From positions 1 to 19,472 of the forward strand of contig JAZRAB010000184.1 in NCBI GenBank assembly GCA_045634345.1: DNA of 19,472 nt. Direction: 5' to 3'. The position numbers and the translations under genes are program-made. Each line of letters begins with the position of its first letter. Position 1 is the first letter of the stretch. The DNA is from Flemingiibacterium sp045634345 (lineage in GTDB: Bacteria; Bacillota; Clostridia; Oscillospirales; CAG-272). Under the pieces are notes generated by a model. It was not told the DNA's origin. It did not search any database and worked only from the letters and a program-made list of their open reading frames with translations. This document shows, one piece after another, positions 5,892 to 13,300 of the stretch.

Positions 5892-7124
5892 ATGAATTAC
5901 AATATTACAGCTATAGACGGAGGAATCTGTGCGGCATCAGGCTTTAAAGCGTCCGGCGTTCACGCGGGCTTCCGTAAGAATAAGCAAAAACGTGATCTTG
6001 CACTTATCGTTGCCGATGATATTTGCACTGCGGCAGGCGTTTATACAACCAACAAGGTTTTTGCCGCTCCCGTTGGAGTTACCAGAGCACATCTTGCAAA
6101 CGGTAAGGCGCGCGCCGTAATCTGCAACAGCGGAAACGCCAACACCTGCAACAGCGACGGATATGACAAGGCGAATGCAACCTGCGATATGCTCGCAAAG
6201 GCGCTTAATATAAGTGCTAGCGATATTATCGTTGCATCTACAGGTGTCATCGGTGTGCCGCTTCCAATCGAGCCGATAGAGGCTGGGATTCCGAAGCTGA
6301 TATATGAGCTTGACTGCGGTATCGAAGCATCCAATAACGCGGCATGTGCTATCATGACCACCGATACAAAGAAAAAGGAATTTGCATATGAGCTTACTGT
6401 TGGCGGCAAAATCGTTCGACTTGGCGGTATTTGCAAAGGTTCGGGCATGATTCGCCCCAACATGGCGACTATGCTTTGCTTCATTACTACCGATGCGGCG
6501 ATTTCTTCGGAAATGCTTCAGAAGGCGCTATCCGAGATAATCAAGGATACCTTCAACATGGTAAGCGTTGACGGCGATACATCGACTAACGATATGGTAA
6601 CTGTTATGGCATCCGGCAAGGCAGGTAATGCAGAAATTACAGCCGATGGTGAGGATTTTCAAGCATTCAAGGCAGGTCTTGCAACTCTATGCAAACGCCT
6701 TGCAATGTCAATCGCTTCCGACGGTGAGGGCGCAACAAAGCTGCTCGAATGCCGCGTGCGCCACTTCAAGGATATCGACAGTGCGCGTGTGCTTGCAAAG
6801 TCGGTTATTTCCTCCTCTCTTGTAAAGACCGCAATGTTCGGTGCGGATGCAAACTGGGGACGCATACTTTGCGCGCTCGGTTATGCCGGTGTTGATATTG
6901 ATACCGATTCAATTGACGTCAGATTTAAGAGCAGTGCCGGCGAGATACTTGTCTGCGAAAACGGTCGCGGCGTGGATTTCTCGGAGGAACTTGCAAAGAC
7001 TATTCTTCTTCGCCGTCACTTGACAATCGACGTTGACATGAAATCAGGAGACGTCGATGCTACAGCGTGGGGATGCGACCTCAGCTACGAGTACGTAAGA
7101 ATAAACGGCGACTACAGATCATAA
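5892..7124 (+). CDS. argJ: Glutamate N-acetyltransferase ArgJ
   Basis: ArgJ moves the acetyl group from N-acetylornithine to glutamate, closing the acetyl cycle; bifunctional members also use acetyl-CoA. The 410-residue precursor has the family cleavage site KGSGMIRPNMATML, and self-cleavage is expected between Ala192 and Thr193, giving alpha and beta chains with Thr193 as nucleophile. YTTNKVFAAPV (51-61), NSGNAN (79-84) and STGVIG (116-121) are also typical. The start at 5892 has AAAGGA 8 bases upstream. No argA is present in the window, so this ArgJ might also make N-acetylglutamate from acetyl-CoA, but sequence reading alone cannot decide that. Confidence 0.96.
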   Translation: MNYNITAIDGGICAASGFKASGVHAGFRKNKQKRDLALIVADDICTAAGVYTTNKVFAAPVGVTRAHLANGKARAVICNSGNANTCNSDGYDKANATCDMLAKALNISASDIIVASTGVIGVPLPIEPIEAGIPKLIYELDCGIEASNNAACAIMTTDTKKKEFAYELTVGGKIVRLGGICKGSGMIRPNMATMLCFITTDAAISSEMLQKALSEIIKDTFNMVSVDGDTSTNDMVTVMASGKAGNAEITADGEDFQAFKAGLATLCKRLAMSIASDGEGATKLLECRVRHFKDIDSARVLAKSVISSSLVKTAMFGADANWGRILCALGYAGVDIDTDSIDVRFKSSAGEILVCENGRGVDFSEELAKTILLRRHLTIDVDMKSGDVDATAWGCDLSYEYVRINGDYRS

Positions 7125-7140
7125 GGTTGGTGATAATATA

Positions 7141-8004
7141 ATGTTTCTTTCAAATATGGACAAGGCAACAGTCCTGACACAGGCACTGCCTTATATTCAG
7201 AAATATACCGGTAAAACAATTGTTGTAAAATACGGCGGCAATGCCATGATAAACGAAGGACTCAAAGAGGCTGTTATATCCGACCTCGTCCTGCTTTCCC
7301 TTGTAGGTATCAATGTGGTGCTCGTCCATGGCGGCGGTCCCGAAATTTCCGATATGCTGAAGCGTGTCGGCAAGGAATCCAAATTCATCAACGGACTTCG
7401 CTATACGGATGACGAGACTATCGAGATTGTTCAGATGGTGCTTGCCGGAAAAACAAACAAGGATCTTGTCAACAAGATCGAGCGCATCGGCGGCAAGGCT
7501 GTAGGTCTTTGCGGCATTGACGGCGGTATGATAAAGGCGCACAAGCTTGAGGGCGATGACGATTACGGCAATGTCGGGGAGATATATGAAGTTGATACTT
7601 CTATAATTAAGGACAACATTGATAAAGGCTACATACCCGTAGTTTCTACCGTGGCGCTCGGCGACGATGACAGTCCCGTATACAACATAAACGCCGATAC
7701 TGCGGCTTGTAAGATAGCAATTGCGCTTGGCGCATCTAACCTGCTTCTGCTTACTGATACTCGCGGTCTTATGCGCGATGTCAAGGATGAGGACACTCTC
7801 ATTCCCGAGGTTCGTCTTGATGAAGTGCAGACACTTATCGATGAGGGGGTTATCAGCGGCGGTATGATTCCGAAGGTACAGTGCTGCGTTGATGCTGTCA
7901 ACGGCGGAATTGCACATACTGTAATTCTCGACGGACGCATTTCCCATTCGATCCTTATAGAAATGCTTTCAGATGAAGGTATCGGTACGCTGTTTAAGAA
8001 ATAA
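7141..8004 (+). CDS. argB: Acetylglutamate kinase
   Basis: ArgB phosphorylates N-acetylglutamate with ATP, the second step and the usual feedback point of the pathway. The 287-residue protein has KYGGNAM (30-36, with Lys30 in the phosphate site), HGGGPEI (63-69) and the NINADTAA nucleotide region of amino acid kinases. An N-terminal helix segment before TGKT and a C-terminal pattern H269, E274 and DEGIGT (278-283) match the signature of arginine-inhibited hexameric kinases, so feedback inhibition is likely (inference). GGTGAT (7129-7134) lies 6 bases before the start and fits the tail of the anti-Shine-Dalgarno. A second in-frame ATG at 7156 is possible but would remove part of the N-terminal segment. 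Confidence 0.96.
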   Translation: MFLSNMDKATVLTQALPYIQKYTGKTIVVKYGGNAMINEGLKEAVISDLVLLSLVGINVVLVHGGGPEISDMLKRVGKESKFINGLRYTDDETIEIVQMVLAGKTNKDLVNKIERIGGKAVGLCGIDGGMIKAHKLEGDDDYGNVGEIYEVDTSIIKDNIDKGYIPVVSTVALGDDDSPVYNINADTAACKIAIALGASNLLLLTDTRGLMRDVKDEDTLIPEVRLDEVQTLIDEGVISGGMIPKVQCCVDAVNGGIAHTVILDGRISHSILIEMLSDEGIGTLFKK

Positions 8005-8016
8005 GAGGGACGCAAA

Positions 8017-9195
8017 ATGAATACAAAGCAGATCATGGCGCTCGACCATGAAAATATAATGCAGACCTACGGCAGACTGCATATAGCACCCGTTTCGGGA
8101 AAAAATGCTACTATGACAGATGCCGATGGCAAAAATTACATAGACTTTACCAGCGGTATCGGAGTAAACTCGCTCGGATGGTGCGATGAGGGATGGATAG
8201 GCGCAGTTGAAGCACAGCTTCACAAGCTTCAGCATATGTGCAACTACTTTTACTGCGAGTCTGCAGGAAAGCTTGCTGAGCAGTTAATACAGCTCTCGGG
8301 ACTTAAGCGCGTATTTTTTGGCAACTCGGGTGCTGAAGCAAACGAGGGCGCTATAAAGCTTGCCCGCAAATACTCCTTCGACAAGTACGGAGAGGGAAGA
8401 TCGACTATTATCACGCTCACCAACTCCTTCCACGGACGCACGGTAACGACACTTGCTGCAACGGGACAGGATGTTTTTCATCAGTATTTTTATCCCTTTA
8501 CCGAGGGCTTTGAGTATGTTGAAGCAAACAATTTAGATGCAATACGTGAAGCAATGACCGCTGACGTCTGCGCAGTAATTGCCGAGCCGATACAAGGCGA
8601 GGGCGGAGTTAATCCGCTTGAGGTTCAGTATGTGAAGGCTTTGCGAGAGCTTTGCGATGAGCGCGATGTGCTTCTCATATTCGATGAGGTCCAGACCGGT
8701 ATCGGACGCTGCGGCACAGTGTTCGCCTACGAACATTTCGGTGTAAGGCCGGACATCGTCACTCTTGCAAAAGGTCTTGGCGGCGGACTCCCGATTGGCG
8801 CATTTATTGCCGGCGAAAAATGCGAGGCTACTCTTGGCGCCGGATTGCACGGTTCTACATTTGGTGCGAACCCCGTGGTTGCTGCGGGTGCATGCGAGGT
8901 TATATCACGAATATCAGATGCAGGTTTTCTCGCAGAAGTTGAGAAAAAAGGGCAGTATCTAATAAATGCAGTTATGGCAAAATCGCCGTCAAAGATTAAG
9001 GCAGTGCGCGGACGCGGCATGATGATTGGATTTGTTGTGGACGGAAATCCGAAAGATTATCTCCATGCATGCGCTGATGCCGGACTTCTCGTACTTACAG
9101 CAGGCAAGGACGTCATCCGCTTGCTTCCGCCGCTCACGATATCTTATGAAGAGATAGACAAGGGTGCGGCAATTCTTGCGGATGTCTTAAAATAA
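8017..9195 (+). CDS. argD: Acetylornithine aminotransferase
   Basis: ArgD converts N-acetylglutamate semialdehyde to N-acetylornithine with glutamate as amino donor, using pyridoxal phosphate. This 392-residue class III aminotransferase has GNSGAEANE (102-110), the NSFHGRT stretch (136-142), Asp223 in FDEVQTG for the cofactor nitrogen and Lys252 in LAKGLGGG as Schiff-base lysine. It begins 12 bases after argB, with GAGGG as ribosome site. Related ornithine or succinylornithine aminotransferases look similar, but the operon position makes ArgD the clear choice. Confidence 0.95.
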   Translation: MNTKQIMALDHENIMQTYGRLHIAPVSGKNATMTDADGKNYIDFTSGIGVNSLGWCDEGWIGAVEAQLHKLQHMCNYFYCESAGKLAEQLIQLSGLKRVFFGNSGAEANEGAIKLARKYSFDKYGEGRSTIITLTNSFHGRTVTTLAATGQDVFHQYFYPFTEGFEYVEANNLDAIREAMTADVCAVIAEPIQGEGGVNPLEVQYVKALRELCDERDVLLIFDEVQTGIGRCGTVFAYEHFGVRPDIVTLAKGLGGGLPIGAFIAGEKCEATLGAGLHGSTFGANPVVAAGACEVISRISDAGFLAEVEKKGQYLINAVMAKSPSKIKAVRGRGMMIGFVVDGNPKDYLHACADAGLLVLTAGKDVIRLLPPLTISYEEIDKGAAILADVLK

Positions 9196-9240
9196 TCTAT
9201 ATTTTACACCTTTTACAGCTTATCAGCTAAGGAGGTGGGG

Positions 9241-9298
9241 GTGTCGGGGGAGGAAACTTCGGCGCTTGAGATGGTTTCTCCCACGACCTCGCCGACGC
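9241..9298 (-). repeat. Palindromic intergenic repeat, copy 2 (inverted)
   Basis: This is the second copy of the element at 2414-2458, in the opposite orientation. The shared loop reads TCGGCGCTTGAG here (9259-9270), the reverse complement of CTCAAGCGCCGA, one base different from copy 1. The inner stem is GGGAG-G-AAAC (9248-9257) with GTTTCTCCC (9274-9282), one bulged G. An outer stem GTGTCGG (9241-9247) with CCGACGC (9292-9298) closes the element, with one G-U. It occupies the centre of the 184-base argD-argF gap; no gene and no convincing promoter was found in that gap. Confidence 0.55.
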
Positions 9299-9379
9299 TA
9301 AACGGGGGCGAGCTTTTGAACGCTTATTGATAACCTTTATTCCAAGCACAAATAATACAACCGAAAGGAAACAACCACT

Positions 9380-10294
9380 ATGATGCATGATCTTCTTAAA
9401 ATGGCAGACCTCAATAAAGAGGAAATACTTGACATATTAAATCTTGCAATGCAGCTCAAATACGAACAGAAAAACGGTATCGCACATAAACATCTTGCGG
9501 GTCAGACGCTCGGTATGATATTCCAAAAAGCTTCCACCAGAACACGTGTATCGTTTGAAGCCGGCATGTATCAGCTCGGCGGTCAGGCACTCTTTCTCTC
9601 CTCACGCGATCTTCAGATAGGACGCGGCGAGCCGATTGAGGATACTGCTCGCGTACTTTCACGTTACCTTGACGGTATCATGATTCGTACCTTCGCGCAG
9701 AAGGAGGTTGAGGATCTTGCCGAATATGCAAGTATTCCGATAATCAACGGTCTTACCGACTACTGTCATCCTTGTCAGGTGCTCGCCGATCTTCAGACCA
9801 TCCGCGAATTTAAGGGTGGATTTGACGGTCTCAAAATGTGCTATATCGGTGACGGAAATAACATGGCAAACTCCCTTATTGTCGGCGGTCTTACCGTGGG
9901 CATGAAGGTTTCGGCGGCTTGTCCCGACGGATATCATCCCGATGCACAGGTACTTGATTTTGCGAAGTCCTACGGTGACGCATTCAAGCTGACGGACAAT
10001 ATACTTGAAGCTGCCAAAGACGCAGACGTGTTATTTACCGACGTGTGGGCATCCATGGGTCAAGAGGACGAGGCAGAGAAGCGCAGAATCGCCTTCAAGG
10101 GCTATCAGATCAACGATGAAGTGCTCGATGTAGCGGCAAAGGATGCTATGGTACAGCACTGTCTGCCGGCACACCGCGAGGAGGAAATCACTGCAAAGGT
10201 ATTCGAGTCTCATGCCAATGAAATCTTTGAGGAAGCGGAAAACCGTCTCCACGCTCAAAAAGCGGTTATGGTTAAATTAATGCAGAAGAAGTAA
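9380..10294 (+). CDS. argF: Ornithine carbamoyltransferase
   Basis: ArgF makes citrulline from ornithine and carbamoyl phosphate. The 304-residue protein has the carbamoyl phosphate loop STRTR (52-56), HPCQ (130-133), the ornithine loop DVWASMGQE (221-229) and HCLPAHR (260-266) with catalytic Cys261, all typical of anabolic OTCases. AAAGGA (9364-9369) sits 10 bases before the ATG; an adjacent ATG at 9383 is an alternative. It is last in the arginine operon, separated from argD by a gap holding a palindromic repeat, and is followed by a strong hairpin. Carbamoyl phosphate synthase genes are not in the window. Confidence 0.96.
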   Translation: MMHDLLKMADLNKEEILDILNLAMQLKYEQKNGIAHKHLAGQTLGMIFQKASTRTRVSFEAGMYQLGGQALFLSSRDLQIGRGEPIEDTARVLSRYLDGIMIRTFAQKEVEDLAEYASIPIINGLTDYCHPCQVLADLQTIREFKGGFDGLKMCYIGDGNNMANSLIVGGLTVGMKVSAACPDGYHPDAQVLDFAKSYGDAFKLTDNILEAAKDADVLFTDVWASMGQEDEAEKRRIAFKGYQINDEVLDVAAKDAMVQHCLPAHREEEITAKVFESHANEIFEEAENRLHAQKAVMVKLMQKK

Positions 10295-10298
10295 TTTA

Positions 10299-10335
10299 AG
10301 GGAGTTGACTCATTTAAAATTGAGTCAACTCCTTT
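10299..10335 (+). terminator. Hairpin terminator of the arg operon
   Basis: GGAGTTGACTCA (10301-10312) and TGAGTCAACTCC (10321-10332) form a perfect 12-bp stem, extended by A/T pairs at its base. Only TTTGCCGTTT follows, so the T tract is short and interrupted. It starts 7 bases after the argF stop and precedes a new promoter, so the function as operon end is likely though not certain. Confidence 0.75.
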
Positions 10336-10361
10336 GCCGTTTGGGGCATTTGTAAAAACAC

Positions 10362-10379
10362 GGTAAAATATAATTTACC
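10362..10379. promoter_or_regulatory. Inverted repeat just upstream of the hyd promoter
   Basis: GGTAAAATATAATTTACC pairs at 8 of 9 positions about its centre and ends 2 bases before the -35 box of the hydrogenase maturation promoter. This is a good position for an activator or repressor. The binding protein is unknown. It does not match the Rex consensus. Confidence 0.4.
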
Positions 10380-10381
10380 TA

Positions 10382-10410
10382 TTGCAAAATACAAAAAAGT
10401 ATGATATAAT
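10382..10410 (+). promoter_or_regulatory. Promoter of the hydrogenase maturation operon
   Basis: TTGCAA (10382-10387), a 17-base spacer and TATAAT (10405-10410), with TG at 10402-10403 giving an extended -10, form a strong sigma-A promoter. Transcription would begin near 10417, about 129 bases before the first gene. TTAACAA (10412-10418), a perfect Rex half site, overlaps the start region, but the other half (ATGATAT) matches Rex at only 4 of 7 positions. Confidence 0.75.
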
Positions 10411-10424
10411 ATTAACAAAGAAGG

Positions 10425-10530
10425 TTCTGCCGCCGAGGATGCGTCCGAGGTGTAAGTTCACGAAATAATGCCGCAGTTATGCTGTGGTGATGTTTGTGTG
10501 TTCTCGGGCAGATGCTTAGAGGACTTTTTT
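10425..10530 (+). ncRNA. Candidate structured leader / riboswitch-like RNA
   Basis: Two exclusive folds can be drawn. Fold A is a closed multi-stem domain: TCTGCC (10426-10431) with GGCAGA (10507-10512) and CGAG (10434-10437) with CTCG (10503-10506), a 2-base bulge between, enclosing CCGCAG/CTGTGG (10471-10476 with 10482-10487) and smaller stems. Fold B is an intrinsic terminator: GTTCTC (10500-10505) with GAGGAC (10519-10524), extended by GGGC/GCTT, directly followed by T6 (10525-10530). Both use 10503-10509, so forming A breaks B. CCGAGG occurs twice (10433-10438, 10445-10450), giving CTCGG two partners. The leader lies between a promoter and hydrogenase maturation genes. I do not recognise a known riboswitch class. 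This is inferred from hand folding. Confidence 0.5.
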
Positions 10531-10545
10531 GTTGGAGGAGACAAA

Positions 10546-10806
10546 ATGAACACACGTGTTGCTCTCATAGGCATTGTGGTGGAGGACATGAACTCTGTCG
10601 CACGCCTTAATGAGATACTTCATATTTACGGAGACTACATCATAGGCCGCATGGGGATACCTCATAAGGAGCGCGGAATATCAATAATCAGCGTTGCTGT
10701 TGATGCACCGCAGGATGTGATATCAGCCATGTCAGGCAAGCTCGGCAACATCCCCGGAGTTACTTCTAAAACCATTTATTCCAAGGTAGGTGATGCGAGT
10801 GAATGA
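10546..10806 (+). CDS. TM1266-like iron-only hydrogenase system regulator
   Basis: This 86-residue protein matches the small TM1266-type family found beside hydE, hydG and hydF in Clostridia and Thermotogae, annotated as putative hydrogenase system regulator; its molecular role is not established. The N-terminal stretch RVALIGIVVED, the central IIGRMGIPH and SIISVAVDAP stretches and the alternating strand/helix pattern suggest one ferredoxin-like (ACT or NikR C-terminal type) ligand-binding domain. No separate DNA-binding helix is visible. GGAGGAG (10534-10540) lies 5 bases before the start. The frame is open back to 10468, but that part is leader RNA with no ribosome site. Its stop overlaps the start region of hydE. 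Confidence 0.82.
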   Translation: MNTRVALIGIVVEDMNSVARLNEILHIYGDYIIGRMGIPHKERGISIISVAVDAPQDVISAMSGKLGNIPGVTSKTIYSKVGDASE

Positions 10807-11857
10807 TACACTCGAATTATTGATAAACGGCGAAATGCCGACTAAAAAAGAGCTTGCAGAGCTTATTGACACCTTCCGTCAAGGCGGAGAAAACGCGGCG
10901 CAGTTGCACGAGCGTGCGCGCCGGGAAGCGGAAGCGCTTCGTGATAAGCACTACGGCAGACGTGTTTTTCTGCGAGGTCTTATTGAATTTACATCGTACT
11001 GTAAAAATAATTGCTACTACTGCGGTTTGCGCCGCGATAATAAAAATGCAGAGCGCTACCGACTCACGGATGAACAGATACTCGAATGTTGTGATTACGG
11101 CGCTTCGCTTGGGTTCAATACATTTGTGCTTCAAGGCGGTGAAGATGGACATTTTACCGACGACAGACTCGTGCGAATCCTGTCGGCTATAAAATCGGCT
11201 CACCCAAAATGCGCGGTTACATTATCGGTGGGGGAGCGCTCTTATGAATCCTATAAAGCACTGCGTGGGGCAGGAGCGGACAGATTCTTGCTCCGTCATG
11301 AATCCGCAACTGATGAGCACTACGCAAAGCTGCATCCGGAAACATTGACACTTGAAAATAGAAAGCGCTGTCTGTATGATCTTAAATCACTCGGATATCA
11401 GGTCGGAGCCGGATTTATGGTAGGCTCTCCGTATCAGACAAGCGAAAACCTCGCGGCAGATCTCATTTTTCTTCGTGAGCTTCAGCCGCAGATGGTCGGA
11501 ATTGGACCTTTTATTCCACACCGCGATACACCGTTCCGCGATTTTCAATCAGGTGAGCTTGAGCTGACACTTTTCATGCTTGCGCTCACACGTCTCATTC
11601 TTCCGAAGGTACTCCTGCCCGCGACGACCGCACTCGGTACAATTGCCTCGGACGGACGTGAGCGCGGAATACTCGCCGGCGCGAATGTAGTGATGCCCAA
11701 TCTTTCACCGGTAGAGGTCAGAAAAAAATATTTACTCTATAACGACAAGCTGTGTTCGGGAGACGAGACTGCCGAGCACATAAAGGAGCTTGCCAAGCGA
11801 TTTGCTAAGATTAACTGCGTGCTCGATATGTCGCGCGGAGATTCAAAAAACATATGA
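10793..11857 (+). CDS. hydE: [FeFe]-hydrogenase maturase HydE (radical SAM)
   Basis: HydE is a radical SAM enzyme that acts with HydG and HydF in building the 2Fe subcluster of [FeFe]-hydrogenase; it works on the iron synthon made by HydG. The 354-residue protein has the radical SAM cluster motif CKNNCYYC (Cys70, Cys74, Cys77) and the TIM-barrel features FVLQGGEDG and VGAGFMVGSPYQT. I chose ATG 10793, 6 bases after AAGG; GTG at 10790 or 10799 are alternatives. The start overlaps the end of the upstream regulator gene by 14 bases. BioB and PylB are relatives, but the order regulator-hydE-hydG-hydF fixes the call. Confidence 0.93.
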   Translation: MRVNDTLELLINGEMPTKKELAELIDTFRQGGENAAQLHERARREAEALRDKHYGRRVFLRGLIEFTSYCKNNCYYCGLRRDNKNAERYRLTDEQILECCDYGASLGFNTFVLQGGEDGHFTDDRLVRILSAIKSAHPKCAVTLSVGERSYESYKALRGAGADRFLLRHESATDEHYAKLHPETLTLENRKRCLYDLKSLGYQVGAGFMVGSPYQTSENLAADLIFLRELQPQMVGIGPFIPHRDTPFRDFQSGELELTLFMLALTRLILPKVLLPATTALGTIASDGRERGILAGANVVMPNLSPVEVRKKYLLYNDKLCSGDETAEHIKELAKRFAKINCVLDMSRGDSKNI

Positions 11858-11871
11858 AAGGAAATAACATT

Positions 11872-13290
11872 ATGTATGACGTTAAATCTTTAAAAGCTGA
11901 GGAATTTATTTCCGATGAAGAAATAAGAGCGACACTTGCCTATGCGGATGAGCATAAGGATGATATGGCGCTCATTGATGAGATACTCAACAAGGCTCGT
12001 GAATTAAAGGGACTTTCTCACCGCGAGGCTTCCGTACTCCTTGCATGCGAGGACGAGGGAAAAATCAAAGAAATGTACGACCTTGCCGAAAAGATAAAAA
12101 AGGATTTTTACGGCAACCGTATCGTAATGTTCGCGCCGCTTTATCTCTCCAACTACTGCGTAAACGGCTGCGTCTACTGTCCGTATCATCTTAAGAATAA
12201 ATGTATTCCGAGAAAAAAACTCACTCAGGAGGAGATTAAGCGCGAAGTTATTGCACTTCAGGATATGGGACACAAGCGCCTTGCAATTGAGGCAGGCGAG
12301 GATCCTGTCAACAACCCGATTGAGTATATTCTTGAATCTATCAACACCATCTACTCAATAAAGCACAAGAACGGTGCGATTCGCCGTGTCAACGTGAATA
12401 TCGCGGCGACTACGGTAGAAAATTACCGCAAGCTCCGTGATGCAGGAATCGGTACTTATATTCTGTTCCAGGAGACATACCACAAGGAAAGCTACGAAAA
12501 GCTTCATCCCACCGGACCGAAGCATGATTATTGCTACCACACAGAGGCAATGGACCGCGCTATGGAGGGTGGCATTGACGATGTAGGACTTGGCGTTCTC
12601 TTTGGTCTTGAGCTTTACCGTTATGAGTTTGCAGGACTTCTCATGCATGCGGAGCATCTCGAGGCTGTTCACGGAGTAGGCCCTCATACTATTTCCGTTC
12701 CACGTATCAAGAAGGCACAGGACATTGATCCGTCTGCATTTGACAACTCGATTTCTGATGAAATTTTTGCAAAGATCTGCGCGCTTATCCGCATTTCTGT
12801 ACCTTACACGGGAATGATCATCTCCACCCGCGAATCCAAAGAGGTTCGTGAAAAGGTGCTGCGGCTTGGCGTTTCTCAGATATCCGGCGCATCTCGCACT
12901 AGCGTCGGAGGCTATGCAGAGGAGGAACCGGAGGAGGAAAGCTCGGCGCAATTTGATGTTTCCGACAACCGTACACTTGACGAGGTCGTTAATTGGCTGA
13001 TGCGTCTCGGATATATTCCGAGCTTCTGCACCGCATGCTACCGAGAAGGACGCACCGGTGACCGTTTTATGGATCTTTGCAAGTCAAAACAGATTCAGAA
13101 CTGCTGTCATCCAAACGCGCTCATGACACTCAAGGAGTACCTTATGGACTATGCTTCTCTCGATACAAAGGTGATAGGCACAGACCTCATTATCCGTGAG
13201 CTTGCAAACATTCCAAACCCCAAGGTACGCTCGCTTGTTATACAGCATCTTAAGGATATACGAAACGGACAGAGAGATTTCAGATTTTAA
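11872..13290 (+). CDS. hydG: [FeFe]-hydrogenase maturase HydG (tyrosine lyase)
   Basis: HydG is a radical SAM lyase that splits tyrosine and delivers CO and cyanide as an Fe(CO)2(CN) unit, with p-cresol as by-product. The 472-residue protein carries the SAM cluster motif CVNGCVYC (Cys96, Cys100, Cys103) and the C-terminal CX2CX22C motif (Cys386, Cys389, Cys412) that holds the second, HydG-specific cluster; this separates it from ThiH. Start 11872 has AAAGGA (11858-11863 region) about 9 bases upstream. An in-frame ATG at 11854 overlaps the hydE stop (ATGA) but has no ribosome site at proper distance. Confidence 0.96.
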   Translation: MYDVKSLKAEEFISDEEIRATLAYADEHKDDMALIDEILNKARELKGLSHREASVLLACEDEGKIKEMYDLAEKIKKDFYGNRIVMFAPLYLSNYCVNGCVYCPYHLKNKCIPRKKLTQEEIKREVIALQDMGHKRLAIEAGEDPVNNPIEYILESINTIYSIKHKNGAIRRVNVNIAATTVENYRKLRDAGIGTYILFQETYHKESYEKLHPTGPKHDYCYHTEAMDRAMEGGIDDVGLGVLFGLELYRYEFAGLLMHAEHLEAVHGVGPHTISVPRIKKAQDIDPSAFDNSISDEIFAKICALIRISVPYTGMIISTRESKEVREKVLRLGVSQISGASRTSVGGYAEEEPEEESSAQFDVSDNRTLDEVVNWLMRLGYIPSFCTACYREGRTGDRFMDLCKSKQIQNCCHPNALMTLKEYLMDYASLDTKVIGTDLIIRELANIPNPKVRSLVIQHLKDIRNGQRDFRF

Positions 13291-13300
13291 AGGAGTTTTT

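Noticed and set aside
7150..7947. Long 265-codon open frame on the minus strand opposite argB
   Set aside because: argB is intact with all motifs on the plus strand; the antisense translation has no recognisable domain and no ribosome site, and follows from codon bias of argB.
9327..9358. Internal promoter for argF (TTGATA ... TAATAC)
   Set aside because: The spacer is 20 bases and the hexamers are weak; the palindromic repeat is the clearer feature of this gap.
10425..10530. Known riboswitch classes (TPP, SAM-I, cobalamin, ZTP, c-di-GMP, fluoride) for the hyd leader
   Set aside because: None of the conserved core sequences I know for these classes could be matched; only a covariance-model search can exclude distant members.
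10468..10545. N-terminal extension of the TM1266-like protein
   Set aside because: No ribosome site before 10468, the stretch lies in the structured leader, and a strong GGAGGAG precedes the start at 10546.
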